Shown: positions 35,955 through 45,803, counted from the stretch's first letter. The stretch: 64,000 nt of DNA from Amphritea atlantica (GCF_900111095.1 NZ_FOGB01000008.1:75275-139274), one strand, 5' to 3'. Notes: generated by a model from the letters alone, not told the origin. A program made the numbers and translations.

Positions 35955-37148
35955 TCAGTTAGTCGCGCCGAGTTTTTGCATGGCATCAATCTCCTCCTGG
36001 GTATAACCCAGTTCCTGCAGCAGTTCTGCGGTTTGCGCGCCAACCGGCTGTGGTGGCAGATTGATCTCGGAATGGCTATCGGACATGATGAACCCTGCAA
36101 CCGGTACTGTCAGTCCGTCAACCGGGCTGTCAGGGGCATCATGCTTATGCAGCAGTTTGCGGCTGGCGATATGGGGATCTGCAATACTTTCTTCCAGACG
36201 ACGAACGCGGGCTGCCGGAATACCTCGTTCCTGAAGGAATTTTTCCCAGTAGTCAGCAGACATAGTGCCAATGATACTGGTAAGCACCTCGGCTTCTTCG
36301 GCATGCGCATCCAGTCGCTGGTTATTATCGGTTTTGATCATGTCTTCCCGGCCCAGCGCTGTCCAGAGTCTGCGCTGTTGCGGCAGGTTAGACGCAGAGA
36401 TCATCATCGGGGCGTCAGAAGCATGGTAGTAGCCGATAGTGGCAAATGGGAATACGTTTCCTTTCTGCTCCGGGTGTTTGCCATTCCACAGATAACCGGT
36501 CAGGTGTGAGCTACACAGAATGGTGGCAACATCCAGCATCGAGACATCGATAAACTGGCCTTTACCGCCTTCACGTTCACGTTGGAACAGTGCTGCGGAA
36601 ATTGCGTAGGCTGCGGTAGTGCCGGTGGCGTAGTCGACAACCGGTGCGCCACTTTTCAATGGCTTGCCATCGCCGTGGCCGGTCATCGCCATCATGCCGG
36701 AAAAGGCCTGAATAACCGCATCGTAGGCGGTCTGCTCACGTCTTGGGCCGGTTGAACCGAAAGCGGATATAGAGCAGTAGATCAGCCCTGGGTTTAACCT
36801 GGACATCTCCTCGTAACCCAGTCCCAGAGCGTCAAAAGCGCCGGGTCTGTAGTTTTCTACGAAGACATCTGCGGTCTGAATTAAGCGTTTCATCGCTTCA
36901 ACACCGGCTTCGGTTTTCAGGTCCAGCGCCATTGTTTTTTTGTTCGATGCCTGTGCCATGAATGCAGTACCCATGCCCATATCATTCAGAGAGCGGTCGG
37001 AACCTTGCATCCGAGCCTGATCAGGCTCTTCAGGTGATTCGACTTTAATCACCTCTGCGCCGAGTACGGCCATCTGATAACTGGCAAAAGGGCCAGCAAG
37101 GACATGGGTGGTATCGATTACCCGGATGTTATCGAATGCCTTAGACAT
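35955..37148 (-). CDS. CaiB/BaiF (family III) CoA-transferase
   Basis: 397 residues. Family III enzymes move CoA between acyl-CoA and a free acid through an aspartyl thioester. The aspartate is in PVVDYATGTTAA near residue 170. Other family blocks are VLAGPFASYQMAVLGAEVIKVE, KKTMALDLKTEAGV and FVENYRPGAFDALGLGYEE. GAGGAATTT precedes the ATG. It is followed after about 65 bp by the MmgE/PrpD gene, and the TctC gene lies upstream, so uptake, CoA activation and a lyase step may serve one acid. Confidence 0.93.
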   Translation of the reverse strand: MSKAFDNIRVIDTTHVLAGPFASYQMAVLGAEVIKVESPEEPDQARMQGSDRSLNDMGMGTAFMAQASNKKTMALDLKTEAGVEAMKRLIQTADVFVENYRPGAFDALGLGYEEMSRLNPGLIYCSISAFGSTGPRREQTAYDAVIQAFSGMMAMTGHGDGKPLKSGAPVVDYATGTTAAYAISAALFQREREGGKGQFIDVSMLDVATILCSSHLTGYLWNGKHPEQKGNVFPFATIGYYHASDAPMMISASNLPQQRRLWTALGREDMIKTDNNQRLDAHAEEAEVLTSIIGTMSADYWEKFLQERGIPAARVRRLEESIADPHIASRKLLHKHDAPDSPVDGLTVPVAGFIMSDSHSEINLPPQPVGAQTAELLQELGYTQEEIDAMQKLGATN

Positions 37149-37474
37149 AAATTCCTCACAATATATTTGTTGTACAGGCTGTTATGTCACGCGGTTTTGT
37201 TTAAATGCCTGCACTGTTGTATCTACCGGTGAGAGTGTTTCAGGACTCCCTTGCGATAGGCCAGGGTAGGTCGCTGATAGTATAGATTTTATATAACTGT
37301 TCGCTATGCGGGGCTGCCTACAAATCGGCTAGCGATACAAGCAATGTCGGTTACAGGAGCAGAGCCCGGGAATAAGGTTCTGGTTATCCGGGCTCTTGAC
37401 TTTACTGAGATTACATTATGGGTTTGTTAAGCCCTTCCCAGTGCGGTTACTATATCTGTATCTATCGTGCTCAA
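37149..37474. other. Intergenic region between TctC and the CoA-transferase genes
   Basis: No gene. An inverted repeat AGAGCCCGG / CCGGGCTCT (37361-37369 and 37388-37396) lies about 80 bp after the tctC stop. It has no T-run in either direction and may still act as a terminator for tctC. Confidence 0.5.
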
Positions 37475-38476
37475 TTATTCGAGTACGCCTGCCGCTTTCA
37501 ATTGTGTTTCAGCGACTTTAGTAACGCTCTTGGTGAATTTAGAGTATTTTTCGGGGCCCATCCAGGAATCGGTCACACCGGCAGCACGCGCGTATTTCTG
37601 GTAATCATCACTACGCATCGCTTTATGAAAAGCATCAGCAATCTTCTGTTGCGTCTCCATTGGAATACCAGCAGGACCGAAGATGCCACGTACCTGTACC
37701 CAGCTTGTGTCTACATCGTAACCCTGCTCACCGAAGGTTTTCAGATCCGGCAGACCTGTCAGACGCTCTTCACCCAGCACACCCAGGCCTTTAATGCGGT
37801 TAGCATCGAAGAAAGAGCGGGTTGCACCCAGATTAGACACACCGACATCGACATGCCCACCCAGCAACGCGCTGATGATATCTGGGGTGGCGTTAAAGCC
37901 AACCCAGTTGAATTTAACACCGGCAGCGTTTTCTAACATGGAAACGCCAATGTTCTGCATAGAGCCCACCGGACCAAAGCCACCGATATTGACTGTTCCA
38001 TTATTTGCTTTGGCTTTAGCAATCAGGTCATCCAGGTTTTTAATTTCTGAATCTTCGCGAACGAACAGCAAAATTGCATCTTCCTGAGTGGAACCAATCC
38101 AGGAGAAGTCATCCATGCTGAAGGTACCTTTGAGGTTGGTTAGCATCCCGGTAAAGTGGGTCAGGGTGTTGATGCCCAGTGTCAGACCATCGGGTTTTGC
38201 CGGACGAATCTTGCTCATCTGGCTGGCGCCGCCGCCCCCAGGAGAGTTGATAACAATAACTTTCTGACCGATCTGAGGCTCCAGACTTTTTGCCAGAGTA
38301 CGAATAAATACATCAGATGAACCGCCGGCCTTGGTGTGCATGATCATTTTAACCGGACCTGTAGGCCAGTCGCTGTCAGCGAAGGCGGTACCTGAAGTAG
38401 CAACGGCAGTGGCGAATGTCAGTGCGACAGTGGTGAGGATTTTGCGGGCGTTCTTTTTAACTCTGCTAACCATCAT
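37475..38476 (-). CDS. Tripartite tricarboxylate transporter substrate-binding protein (TctC/Bug family)
   Basis: 333 residues with a signal peptide ending near GTAFA|DSDWP. Bug-type features include the MIMHTKAGGSSDVFIRTLA strand-loop-helix, VINSPGGGGASQMSKI and GVSNLGATRSFF. It binds a carboxylate in the periplasm and hands it to a TctA/TctB permease. No permease is adjacent; the TctBA pair at 27.9-29.9 kb lies on the other strand with the TRAP operon between. It may serve that pair or a permease elsewhere. Confidence 0.9.
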   Translation of the reverse strand: MMVSRVKKNARKILTTVALTFATAVATSGTAFADSDWPTGPVKMIMHTKAGGSSDVFIRTLAKSLEPQIGQKVIVINSPGGGGASQMSKIRPAKPDGLTLGINTLTHFTGMLTNLKGTFSMDDFSWIGSTQEDAILLFVREDSEIKNLDDLIAKAKANNGTVNIGGFGPVGSMQNIGVSMLENAAGVKFNWVGFNATPDIISALLGGHVDVGVSNLGATRSFFDANRIKGLGVLGEERLTGLPDLKTFGEQGYDVDTSWVQVRGIFGPAGIPMETQQKIADAFHKAMRSDDYQKYARAAGVTDSWMGPEKYSKFTKSVTKVAETQLKAAGVLE

Positions 38477-38777
38477 AAGACGGCCTCCGTGGTTTAACTT
38501 TTTATTTTTTATTTAAAATCAGGGCGTTTCCCCTGTATTGAATATCTCAAAAAGCACTCGGGGGTGGTACTGAGTATTTGTAAGGCCATGGGACACTTAA
38601 AATTTGGGCAAGATTCTGTGGTGCCAGCACTGAAGATGAGATCAGAGGATAAAGTTCTCGTCGGGGTGTAATGAGCGGATGTGCCAGGAAAGCAGCGTTT
38701 ATCAGCACTTTTGTTTATTAGTGGTCGCGTCAATTCCTATTGGTCAGGTGACTTTGAACGCGCTTTTGTGCAGCTGA
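38477..38777. other. Intergenic region between LysR and TctC genes
   Basis: About 300 bp, AT-rich near 38500, no gene or clear operator seen. It should hold the tctC promoter. Confidence 0.4.
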
Positions 38778-39683
38778 TTAAGCCTCAGGTATTCCCCCAT
38801 TGCCTTCGTTCATCAGAGCTCTCATCCAGGATAAAAATTTGAGCAGTGTCTGGGAGGGCTCAACATTACGAGGCCAGACCAGATAATAACCCTCTCCGGT
38901 TTTACAGGTTTCTTTGAACGGGGCAATGAAGCTGCCGTTTTTCAGTTGCGGTTCAACAAAAACTTTCACCGCGATGGCAACTCCGATGTTCATCGATGCT
39001 GCTTCATAAGCGAGTGCAGAGGTATCGAATCGTAGTTCGGATGTTGAATTCAGTGACAAGTCTACGCTGGCCATCCAGCGCTCCCAGTCTTGCGGGCGAG
39101 CCATCGACTGGAGCATGCGTACCCGGGACAGATCTTTATGGCTGGGGAGCTTATTGGTTTCGTAAAAAGTGGGGGAACAGATCGGTATCAACTCAATATC
39201 AACCAGCTTCTCGGCATTCAAATCGGGCCAGTCTCCATAGCCAGAACGAATAGCAGCATCGATGTTCTGTGTTTCAAAGTCTGTTGCCAGCAGGGAAGAA
39301 GTCAGTCGTACCTCGATGTTTTCATTCTCGTCGTGGAACTGCGCCAGACGGGGAATCAGCCAACGTTGAGAAAAAGTGGTATATGACTGTATTGAGAGAA
39401 TATTCCTGCGTCCCCGTCGGGAGACCTGTCGTGCCGCATGTCCAATATCCTGAAATGCATGGGCGATGCCCTGATAAAGTTCTTTACCCTCCCGTGTCAG
39501 CTCGATCCCTCTGTGCAAACGTCGGAAAAGCATAACGCCAAGATACTCTTCCAGAACTTTAACCTGACGACTGACAGCGACCTGAGAAACATGTAATTCA
39601 TCTGCCGCCGCTGTCAGGCTGCATAACCTTGCCGCCGCTTCGAAAGTTCGTAGAGGATTAAGTGGTGGAATAGGATACTTCAT
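38778..39683 (-). CDS. LysR-family transcriptional regulator (GcvA-like)
   Basis: 301 residues. HTH at about 20-42 (LTAAADELHVSQVAVSRQVK), preceded by the PPLNPLRTFEAAAR leader of the GcvA-like group, then an effector domain. It is the first gene upstream of the TctC/CoA-transferase/MmgE set in the same direction and is the natural candidate regulator of it. Confidence 0.9.
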   Translation of the reverse strand: MKYPIPPLNPLRTFEAAARLCSLTAAADELHVSQVAVSRQVKVLEEYLGVMLFRRLHRGIELTREGKELYQGIAHAFQDIGHAARQVSRRGRRNILSIQSYTTFSQRWLIPRLAQFHDENENIEVRLTSSLLATDFETQNIDAAIRSGYGDWPDLNAEKLVDIELIPICSPTFYETNKLPSHKDLSRVRMLQSMARPQDWERWMASVDLSLNSTSELRFDTSALAYEAASMNIGVAIAVKVFVEPQLKNGSFIAPFKETCKTGEGYYLVWPRNVEPSQTLLKFLSWMRALMNEGNGGIPEA

Positions 39684-40155
39684 ACACCCGCCTTGCTTTT
39701 TATTGTTTCGGCTAACCGAACACGCCCATAAACATAAATAAAGTATAGATTAGCCCGTTATAAAAAGCTGCGTCTAACTCTGACTGCTATTATCTGGATC
39801 AATAGATGATCAGATGGTGTTATAACCCTGTTAGAAGTTAATCTTTTATATCTGGGCGACTAGATAATATTGCTATTAGCCTCGATTGTCACATTTAAAT
39901 ATGGTTTATGGTTTGATGATTTCTCCTGTCGCTGAAACGGATTATTGAAATAAACAAATGCAGCATCAATCAGTTTAATCAGTCATTCACTGTGTTCACA
40001 GGATAGGTATTATCATCTGAATAACTCGGTTGTCTTAGAAAATTAGTCTTTTCGCTGCCACTTATAATGGTTCAATATATGTTAAGAGCATAACCATTGT
40101 TGGCGAGCTGTATGATGCAACAGTCATCAGAACTAAAACGGAGCTGAAAGTTACT
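39684..40155. other. Divergent intergenic region
   Basis: About 470 bp of AT-rich DNA between the LysR gene and the thioesterase gene. No gene, terminator or obvious operator is seen. Confidence 0.4.
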
Positions 40156-40551
40156 ATGTCCAACTATTTTGAAATTGTTATCAAACCGCGTTTTAGTGAA
40201 ACGGATATGCGAGGCCATATCAACAACACGGTAATACCGGTATGGCTAAGCGATGGCAGGGGAGCGATGTGTCGTGAGCATCTTGCGATCACCCAGCCAT
40301 GGATGGTGGTGAACCTTACCGTCAACTATCGCAAGGAGTTACTCTGGGGTAGTCCGGTAACGGTAAAAATTGCAGTCGATAAGATTGGCAACAGTTCGAT
40401 CAGTTTTGCGCAGGAGATCTGGCAGAAGGATAAACTTTGTGTTCAGGCCAGTACAACGATTGTGGCTCTGGATATGGATACCCGCAAACCGGTGAGAGTG
40501 AATGATGAAATACGCCAGCAACTCTCCCCCTATCTGTTAGCTCAGGAGTGA
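40156..40551 (+). CDS. Hot-dog fold acyl-CoA thioesterase (4HBT family)
   Basis: 131 residues of the 4-hydroxybenzoyl-CoA thioesterase-like fold. The start IVIKPRFSETDMRGHINNTVIPVWLSDGR is the family's active-site segment. The catalytic-position residue is D in SETDMRGHINN, and the helix follows. It hydrolyses acyl-CoA thioesters; the substrate is unknown. Single gene, ending at a bidirectional terminator shared with ccoG. Confidence 0.85.
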   Translation: MSNYFEIVIKPRFSETDMRGHINNTVIPVWLSDGRGAMCREHLAITQPWMVVNLTVNYRKELLWGSPVTVKIAVDKIGNSSISFAQEIWQKDKLCVQASTTIVALDMDTRKPVRVNDEIRQQLSPYLLAQE

Positions 40552-40576
40552 GTGAATACTGCATTTAATGGGTTGT

Positions 40577-40602
40577 AAACCGGGCAGCCCTGCCCGGTTT
40601 TA
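40577..40602. terminator. Bidirectional terminator between thioesterase and ccoG
   Basis: Perfect stem AAACCGGGCA / TGCCCGGTTT with loop GCCC. It lies between two convergent genes and fits both directions. Confidence 0.85.
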
Positions 40603-40638
40603 CAGCGTCTGACAGCAGGCTGTCAGGTGGCACCGCTA

Positions 40639-41997
40639 TCAGATCAGTTTTGACAGGAAGGTGGTTTCCTTTGCTGTTGATATGCCATTGCCGGTGAAGA
40701 CGAATGCCAGTTTTGCATTCATTTCTTCCACATTACTGCCACATATACGATAAGGTAACCAGGCTGAGTTGCTATCGCTCAGACGGATAGTATCCGGCCC
40801 GTTAAGGGTAAATGTTGGGGCGCCGGACAGGGATACTTTAATCAGCTCCTGATCATGGGCAAACCCTTCCACTTTGACGCGATAGTTGTTGCAGACGGTA
40901 TTGGCATCCAGTTGGGTAAACAGCGCTGTGCGGTCGCGGCGCACCTCTATCAGCAAGCTTTTAGTATCGGTAAAACCATAGATGACTGCCATGATCGCGC
41001 AGAGGGATACAGCTGCATAGCCCGCCAGTTTTGCGCGCAGGAAGGGGGATTGTTTACCTTCCAGTTGCCGTTCGGATGCAAACCGTATCAATCCGCGTGG
41101 GCGGTTAATTTTATCCATGACGCTGTCACAGGCATCGATGCAGGCTGCACAGTCGATACAGGCAGCCTGCAAGCCATTTCTAATATCGATGCCGGTGGGG
41201 CAGACCTGTACACAGATACCGCAATCGACACAGTCACCACTGTTTGCATCGGCGTTGCGGCGGTTGGCCCGGGGTTCACCACGTTTGGCATCGTAGCTAA
41301 CGGTCAGAGTGTTGTCGTCAAACATAACGCTCTGAAAGCGGGAGTAAGGGCAGGCATGCAGACAGATTTTTTCCCGCACAAGGCCTGCATTGGCATAGGT
41401 CAGCGCCGCCATAATAGCCAGCCATCCAAACAGCGCGGATGACATCTGAAGATTGAGCATATCTGCAGCAATTTCGCGGATAGGGACAAAGTATCCGGTG
41501 AAAGTTGCTGCAGTGAGTATTGAGAGAGAGATCCAGAGAAGATGTTTCAGCACCCGGCGTAACAAACGCTTACCGCGTAGCGGCAGGTGATCAGTTTTAG
41601 CCCGCTCACTGGCACGACCCTCTGTCATCTGTTCGATGCGGATAAACAGCCAGGTCCAGACACTCTGCGGACAGGCAAAACCGCACCAGACCCGCCCCCA
41701 GGCAACCGCCATAAAAAACAGCAGCGTCGCGCCTGCAATCATTAATCCTGCCAGTAGTGGCAAATCATGCCAGGACAACGCGCTGCCAAAGAGGGTGATA
41801 CGGCGGTGCTCAAAAGAGAAAAACAGAAACGGCTGACCATCGATCTGTATCCAGGCAAGACCGAAAAACAGCGCGATCATGGGCCAGGTTGTCAGCCGTC
41901 TGAGGTTTTGAAATCGCCCCTCGGTGAGGCGCACGTGAAACTTACCATCGGTTGCAAATGGAGGCGTTGGATCTTGTATAACAGGAATTTTTTGCAT
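40639..41997 (-). CDS. ccoG: Cytochrome c oxidase accessory protein CcoG (FixG/RdxA)
   Basis: 452-residue membrane iron-sulfur protein needed for copper delivery to cbb3 oxidase. About five membrane segments are seen, with WGRVWCGFACPQSVWTW near 105 and KICLHACPYSRFQSVMFD near 220. Two ferredoxin-type clusters follow (CVDCGICVQVCPTGIDI and CIDCAACIDACDSVMDKI), then a C-terminal Ig-like periplasmic domain. The ccoNOPQ and ccoIS genes are not in this window. A MocR gene is divergent. Confidence 0.96.
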   Translation of the reverse strand: MQKIPVIQDPTPPFATDGKFHVRLTEGRFQNLRRLTTWPMIALFFGLAWIQIDGQPFLFFSFEHRRITLFGSALSWHDLPLLAGLMIAGATLLFFMAVAWGRVWCGFACPQSVWTWLFIRIEQMTEGRASERAKTDHLPLRGKRLLRRVLKHLLWISLSILTAATFTGYFVPIREIAADMLNLQMSSALFGWLAIMAALTYANAGLVREKICLHACPYSRFQSVMFDDNTLTVSYDAKRGEPRANRRNADANSGDCVDCGICVQVCPTGIDIRNGLQAACIDCAACIDACDSVMDKINRPRGLIRFASERQLEGKQSPFLRAKLAGYAAVSLCAIMAVIYGFTDTKSLLIEVRRDRTALFTQLDANTVCNNYRVKVEGFAHDQELIKVSLSGAPTFTLNGPDTIRLSDSNSAWLPYRICGSNVEEMNAKLAFVFTGNGISTAKETTFLSKLI

Positions 41998-42049
41998 GGC
42001 GGCAATCTACTAAATTTTGTGATTGCGGTAGATTACGGTTGTAATTTGT

Positions 42050-42089
42050 ATAGGAACAGGTATAAAAAAAATATAGTTAATAGGTACAG
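42050..42089 (+). promoter_or_regulatory. Direct-repeat operator candidate before the MocR gene
   Basis: ATAGGAACAG at 42050-42059 and ATAGGTACAG at 42080-42089, start-to-start distance 30 bp, in the short ccoG/MocR intergenic region. MocR regulators commonly bind spaced direct repeats near their own promoter. The same word occurs twice at 34293-34326. Confidence 0.55.
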
Positions 42090-42106
42090 TTAGGCGGTAA
42101 GGCACA

Positions 42107-43516
42107 ATGGCATCAGACTATCTCTATCAACAGCTTGAGAGCTGGCTCTTAAAGGGAATTGAAGAACAGCGCTGGCTGATGGGGGATCGGTTGCCCTCGA
42201 TCCGGGAGCTGTGCAAGCAGCATGGGCTGTCAAAAGCGACTGTCCAGCATGCGCTGCAGCGGCTTGAAGCGCAGGGCTTGCTGGAGGCCCGGCCTAAAGC
42301 GGGCTACTTTGTTGCCCTGCATGCCAAGACAGTAAAAGAGCCGATCAGCCGTTCACGTATCGAGGCACCCAGGCCGGTAACGGTGAGTGATCTGTTGTTG
42401 GATATCATGCGCCGCAGTGCGGCATTTGATCTGTTACCGGACCTGCATGCGGGGGAGCTGCCCTCGGGTATTGTTACCCTCAATCGTTCGGTTGCCAGAG
42501 CGCTTCGGCGACAGAAAGGTGATGACTATCAGTATTATGATACCCCAGCTGGGGATGCAGGCTTGCGGGAACAGCTATCCCTGCACCTGTTACGCCGTGG
42601 CTGGCAGGTTGATATTGATGAGTTGTGTATCACCTCCGGCTGTCAGCATGCGCTATTCCTGGCGTTGATGGCGACCTGCGAAAAGGGGGATGTGGTAGCG
42701 GTGGAGTCCCCGGGATTTTATGGTGTCCTGCAGCTGCTTGAGCAGTTAGGGTTGCAAGTTGTTGAGGTGCCAACATCCATCTCCACGGGAATGGATATAG
42801 AGGCGCTGGAAGAGGTGCTCAAACGCTGGAAAGTTAAAGCCTGTATAGTCTCACCGGCCTTCTCTACCCCGGGCGGAGCACTGATGCCAAAAGATCCCCG
42901 CGAGCGGTTACTGTCGCTGGCGGAACAGCACGATCTGGCCATCATTGAAGATGATATCTATGCCGATACGGCTTTGGGAGTGGTGCCTGATCCGCTGAAA
43001 GCGCTGGATCAATATAACCGGGTGATCCTCTGTAGCTCATTTTCGAAATCGTTATCCCGGGACCTGCGGCTGGGCTGGATCTCAGGTGCGCGATGGCACG
43101 AACGGATTATCAAACTTAAACTGGTTACCCAACTGAGCAGTAGTCGCTATCTGCAGCAAGGGGTTGCTGAGTTTATTGCCGATGGCAGTTTTGCGGCTCA
43201 TCTGCGCCGCCAGCGCCATGAGTTGCGTGAACGACGTGACCGGCTGATTGCGCACCTGCGAGCCTGGCCCGGGGATTTGAGAATCAGCCTGCCGCAGGGT
43301 GGCTTAGCGGTGTGGGTTGAACTACCTGACGGGGTGGATACCTTAGAGGCTTATCCCGAAGCGCTTGATCGTGGGGTGGTGATTACCCCGGGGCCGTTGT
43401 TCTCGGTATCGGGGCAATTTCGCAACTGTATGCGCCTCAGTTTTTCCCATCCCTGGGATAAGCGTCGGGTTGAGGCGCTGAATATTCTGTCTGCTGTATT
43501 GGTGCCGCACGGTTAA
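42107..43516 (+). CDS. MocR-type regulator: GntR winged helix fused to PLP aminotransferase-like domain
   Basis: 469 residues. The N-terminal GntR winged helix (GDRLPSIRELCKQHGLSKATVQHALQRLEAQGLL) is followed by a fold-type I aminotransferase domain with the PLP lysine in SSFSKSLSRDLRLGW. Such proteins act as PLP-sensing regulators for vitamin B6, GABA or amino-acid genes. It is divergent from ccoG and lies 95 bp before the siroheme reductase gene. Direct repeats just upstream of its start may be its operator. Confidence 0.93.
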   Translation: MASDYLYQQLESWLLKGIEEQRWLMGDRLPSIRELCKQHGLSKATVQHALQRLEAQGLLEARPKAGYFVALHAKTVKEPISRSRIEAPRPVTVSDLLLDIMRRSAAFDLLPDLHAGELPSGIVTLNRSVARALRRQKGDDYQYYDTPAGDAGLREQLSLHLLRRGWQVDIDELCITSGCQHALFLALMATCEKGDVVAVESPGFYGVLQLLEQLGLQVVEVPTSISTGMDIEALEEVLKRWKVKACIVSPAFSTPGGALMPKDPRERLLSLAEQHDLAIIEDDIYADTALGVVPDPLKALDQYNRVILCSSFSKSLSRDLRLGWISGARWHERIIKLKLVTQLSSSRYLQQGVAEFIADGSFAAHLRRQRHELRERRDRLIAHLRAWPGDLRISLPQGGLAVWVELPDGVDTLEAYPEALDRGVVITPGPLFSVSGQFRNCMRLSFSHPWDKRRVEALNILSAVLVPHG

Positions 43517-43611
43517 TCTGTCTTGATTAAAAATTAAAAAATTGAGCCTGTGTCTAGTTTGCACGTCAGTATATTCTGAGCGGCAAAAGTAGCTGAACGA
43601 GTACTGATGTT

Positions 43612-45309
43612 GTGTACAGATATGATGAATATGACCGGGCGTTGGTACAGGCGCGGGTAGAGCAGTTCCGTGATCAGGTTGCACGCCGGCTATCGGGCGA
43701 CCTGAGTGAAGAGGAGTTTTTGCCGCTGCGATTGCAAAACGGACTCTACCTGCAGAAGCATGCCTATATGCTCCGGGTGGCGAATCCTTATGGCACTCTC
43801 TCCGCTGATCAGTTGCGGGTACTGGCTAAAATAGCCACTGACTTTGACCGCGGTTATGGCCATTTCACCACCCGTCAGAATATTCAGTTTAACTGGATTG
43901 AGCTGGAGCAGGTGCCGGATATCCTGCAGCTGCTGGCCGATCATGATATGCATGCTATCCAGACCTCCGGTAACTGCGTACGCAATATCACTACTGAGGC
44001 GTTTGCCGGAGTGGCCGGTGATGAGGTGATGGACCCCCGCCCCCTGGCTGAAATCCTCAGACAATGGTCGACGGTTAATCCTGAGTTTCTCTTTCTGCCG
44101 CGTAAATTTAAGATCGCTATATCATCCTCTGCATCTGATCGTGCCGCAGTACGCGCCCATGATATTGGTCTCTATCTCTATCGGGGTGGCAGCGGTGAGA
44201 TGCTGTTGGATGTCATGGCCGGGGGTGGGCTTGGCAGAACGCCGATCCTCAATGAGCGGGTGAAACAAGGCCTGCCATGGCAACATATACTCACCTACAC
44301 CGAAGCGGTTCTGCGTGTTTATAACCGTTATGGCCGCCGGGATAACAAGTATAAGGCGCGCATCAAAATCCTGGTGAAAGCGCTGGGTGTGGACGCGTTT
44401 GCCAAAGAGGTTGAGCGTGAATGGGAACTGATCAAAGACAGTGACGCTGAGCTGACAGAGAAAGAGTATCAGCGGGTGGCTGCCGGTTTTGCACCACCGG
44501 TTTACGAGCGACTCGATCTGATTGATCCAGAATATGGCGCCTGGCTGGCCCGTGATCCGCAGTTTGGTTTATGGGTACAACGCAATACCCAGCCCCATAA
44601 AGTGGCCGGCTATGCCTCGGTCATATTATCAACTAAGCCTGGTGCCAGCGCGCCTCCCGGGGATGTTACCGGAGAGCAGATGAACACGGTCGCTGATCTG
44701 GCAGAGCGCTATGGTTTCGGTGAGATCCGTGTGTCCCATGAGCAGAATCTGGTGCTGCCGGATATCCGTAAACAGGATCTCTATCCGTTGTGGAAAAAAC
44801 TGACAGAGATTAATCTGGCGAAGCCGAATGTGGGGTTGCTGACCGATGTGATTGCCTGTCCCGGTGGTGATTACTGTGCGTTGGCGAACACCCGCTCATT
44901 GCCGGTCACCCGTGCCATTCAGGAACGTTTTGATAACATCGATTTCCTCCATGATCTGGGGGATCTGACGCTGAATATCTCTGGCTGTGTCAACGCTTGT
45001 GGTCATCACCATATCGGCAACATCGGTATTCTCGGGGTGGATAAAAAGGGTGAGGAGTTTTTCCAGATCACCATTGGCGGTGCTCAGGGAAAGAACAGTT
45101 CCCTGGGTAAAGTGATCGGACGTGCTTTCCGGGCGGAAGAGGTGCCGGAAGCGATAAACCGCTTGTTGCAGGCCTATCTGGACTACCGTGAAGCGGAAGA
45201 ACCCTTTATAGAAACAGTCAACCGCATCGGTCTTGACCCCTTCAAAGAGCGGGTTTATCCGACGCCAACCGATGCTGCACAGTTAAAGCTTGAGGAGGCC
45301 TCCGTATGA
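43612..45309 (+). CDS. Siroheme nitrite/sulfite reductase (CysI-like hemoprotein)
   Basis: 565 residues. It holds the siroheme/4Fe-4S motif pair CPGGDYC and SGCVNACGHHHIGNIGI near 420-470 and the N-terminal ferredoxin-like half with TTRQNIQFNW and TSGNCVRNITTEAFAG. It reduces sulfite to sulfide (or nitrite to ammonium) by six electrons. Start is GTG 43612, giving MYRYDEYDRALV, which matches my memory of pseudomonad homologues. The next gene overlaps by four bases. Its position before the cyanate/sulfur cluster may be meaningful if sulfite is produced there. Confidence 0.92.
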   Translation: MYRYDEYDRALVQARVEQFRDQVARRLSGDLSEEEFLPLRLQNGLYLQKHAYMLRVANPYGTLSADQLRVLAKIATDFDRGYGHFTTRQNIQFNWIELEQVPDILQLLADHDMHAIQTSGNCVRNITTEAFAGVAGDEVMDPRPLAEILRQWSTVNPEFLFLPRKFKIAISSSASDRAAVRAHDIGLYLYRGGSGEMLLDVMAGGGLGRTPILNERVKQGLPWQHILTYTEAVLRVYNRYGRRDNKYKARIKILVKALGVDAFAKEVEREWELIKDSDAELTEKEYQRVAAGFAPPVYERLDLIDPEYGAWLARDPQFGLWVQRNTQPHKVAGYASVILSTKPGASAPPGDVTGEQMNTVADLAERYGFGEIRVSHEQNLVLPDIRKQDLYPLWKKLTEINLAKPNVGLLTDVIACPGGDYCALANTRSLPVTRAIQERFDNIDFLHDLGDLTLNISGCVNACGHHHIGNIGILGVDKKGEEFFQITIGGAQGKNSSLGKVIGRAFRAEEVPEAINRLLQAYLDYREAEEPFIETVNRIGLDPFKERVYPTPTDAAQLKLEEASV

Positions 45310-45803
45310 AAAACATTATTACGACGGTGAACGGAGTCTCTGGGGTTGTGCATGATGATCCCTGGTCAATGCCCGGTGAAGATGAGAGTGATAACCGCGA
45401 TTTTCAGATCGTGTCGCTGGAGCGTCTGCTGGCGTTAGCGGAATCAGGTGAAAGGCTGCAGGGGCAGTATGGCGTGATGCTGCATCCGGATGATGACCCT
45501 GACATTCTGCTCCCCTGGCTGGCTTCACTGCGGCTGATTGCGCTTCAGTTCCCCCGCTTCAGTGATGGTCGGGCCTATAGTCAGGCCTATCTACTGCGCG
45601 CTCGTTATGGTTTCGAAGGTGAGTTACGTGCCGTGGGTGATGTGCTACGAGATCAGTTAGCGGCGATGCGTCACTGTGGCTTCAGCTCCTTTGCTATACG
45701 TGAAGATAGATCAGCAGAGGAGGCGCTTAAAGGTTTGGAAGTGTTTGATCTGATCTATGCCCGTTCGGTATCAACACCCCAGCCGCTGTTCCGGCGTAGA
45801 TAA
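45306..45803 (+). CDS. DUF934 family protein, partner of the siroheme reductase
   Basis: 165 residues with the DUF934 core FPRFSDGRAYSQAYLLRARYGFEGELRAVGDVL (given in pieces: FPRFSDGRAYSQ, RYGFEGELRAVGD) and MRHCGFSSFAIRE. This small family is nearly always translationally coupled to CysI-like reductases and is thought to aid sulfite reduction; its biochemistry is unsettled. GAGGAGG and an ATGA overlap show coupling. Confidence 0.9.
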   Translation: MKNIITTVNGVSGVVHDDPWSMPGEDESDNRDFQIVSLERLLALAESGERLQGQYGVMLHPDDDPDILLPWLASLRLIALQFPRFSDGRAYSQAYLLRARYGFEGELRAVGDVLRDQLAAMRHCGFSSFAIREDRSAEEALKGLEVFDLIYARSVSTPQPLFRRR

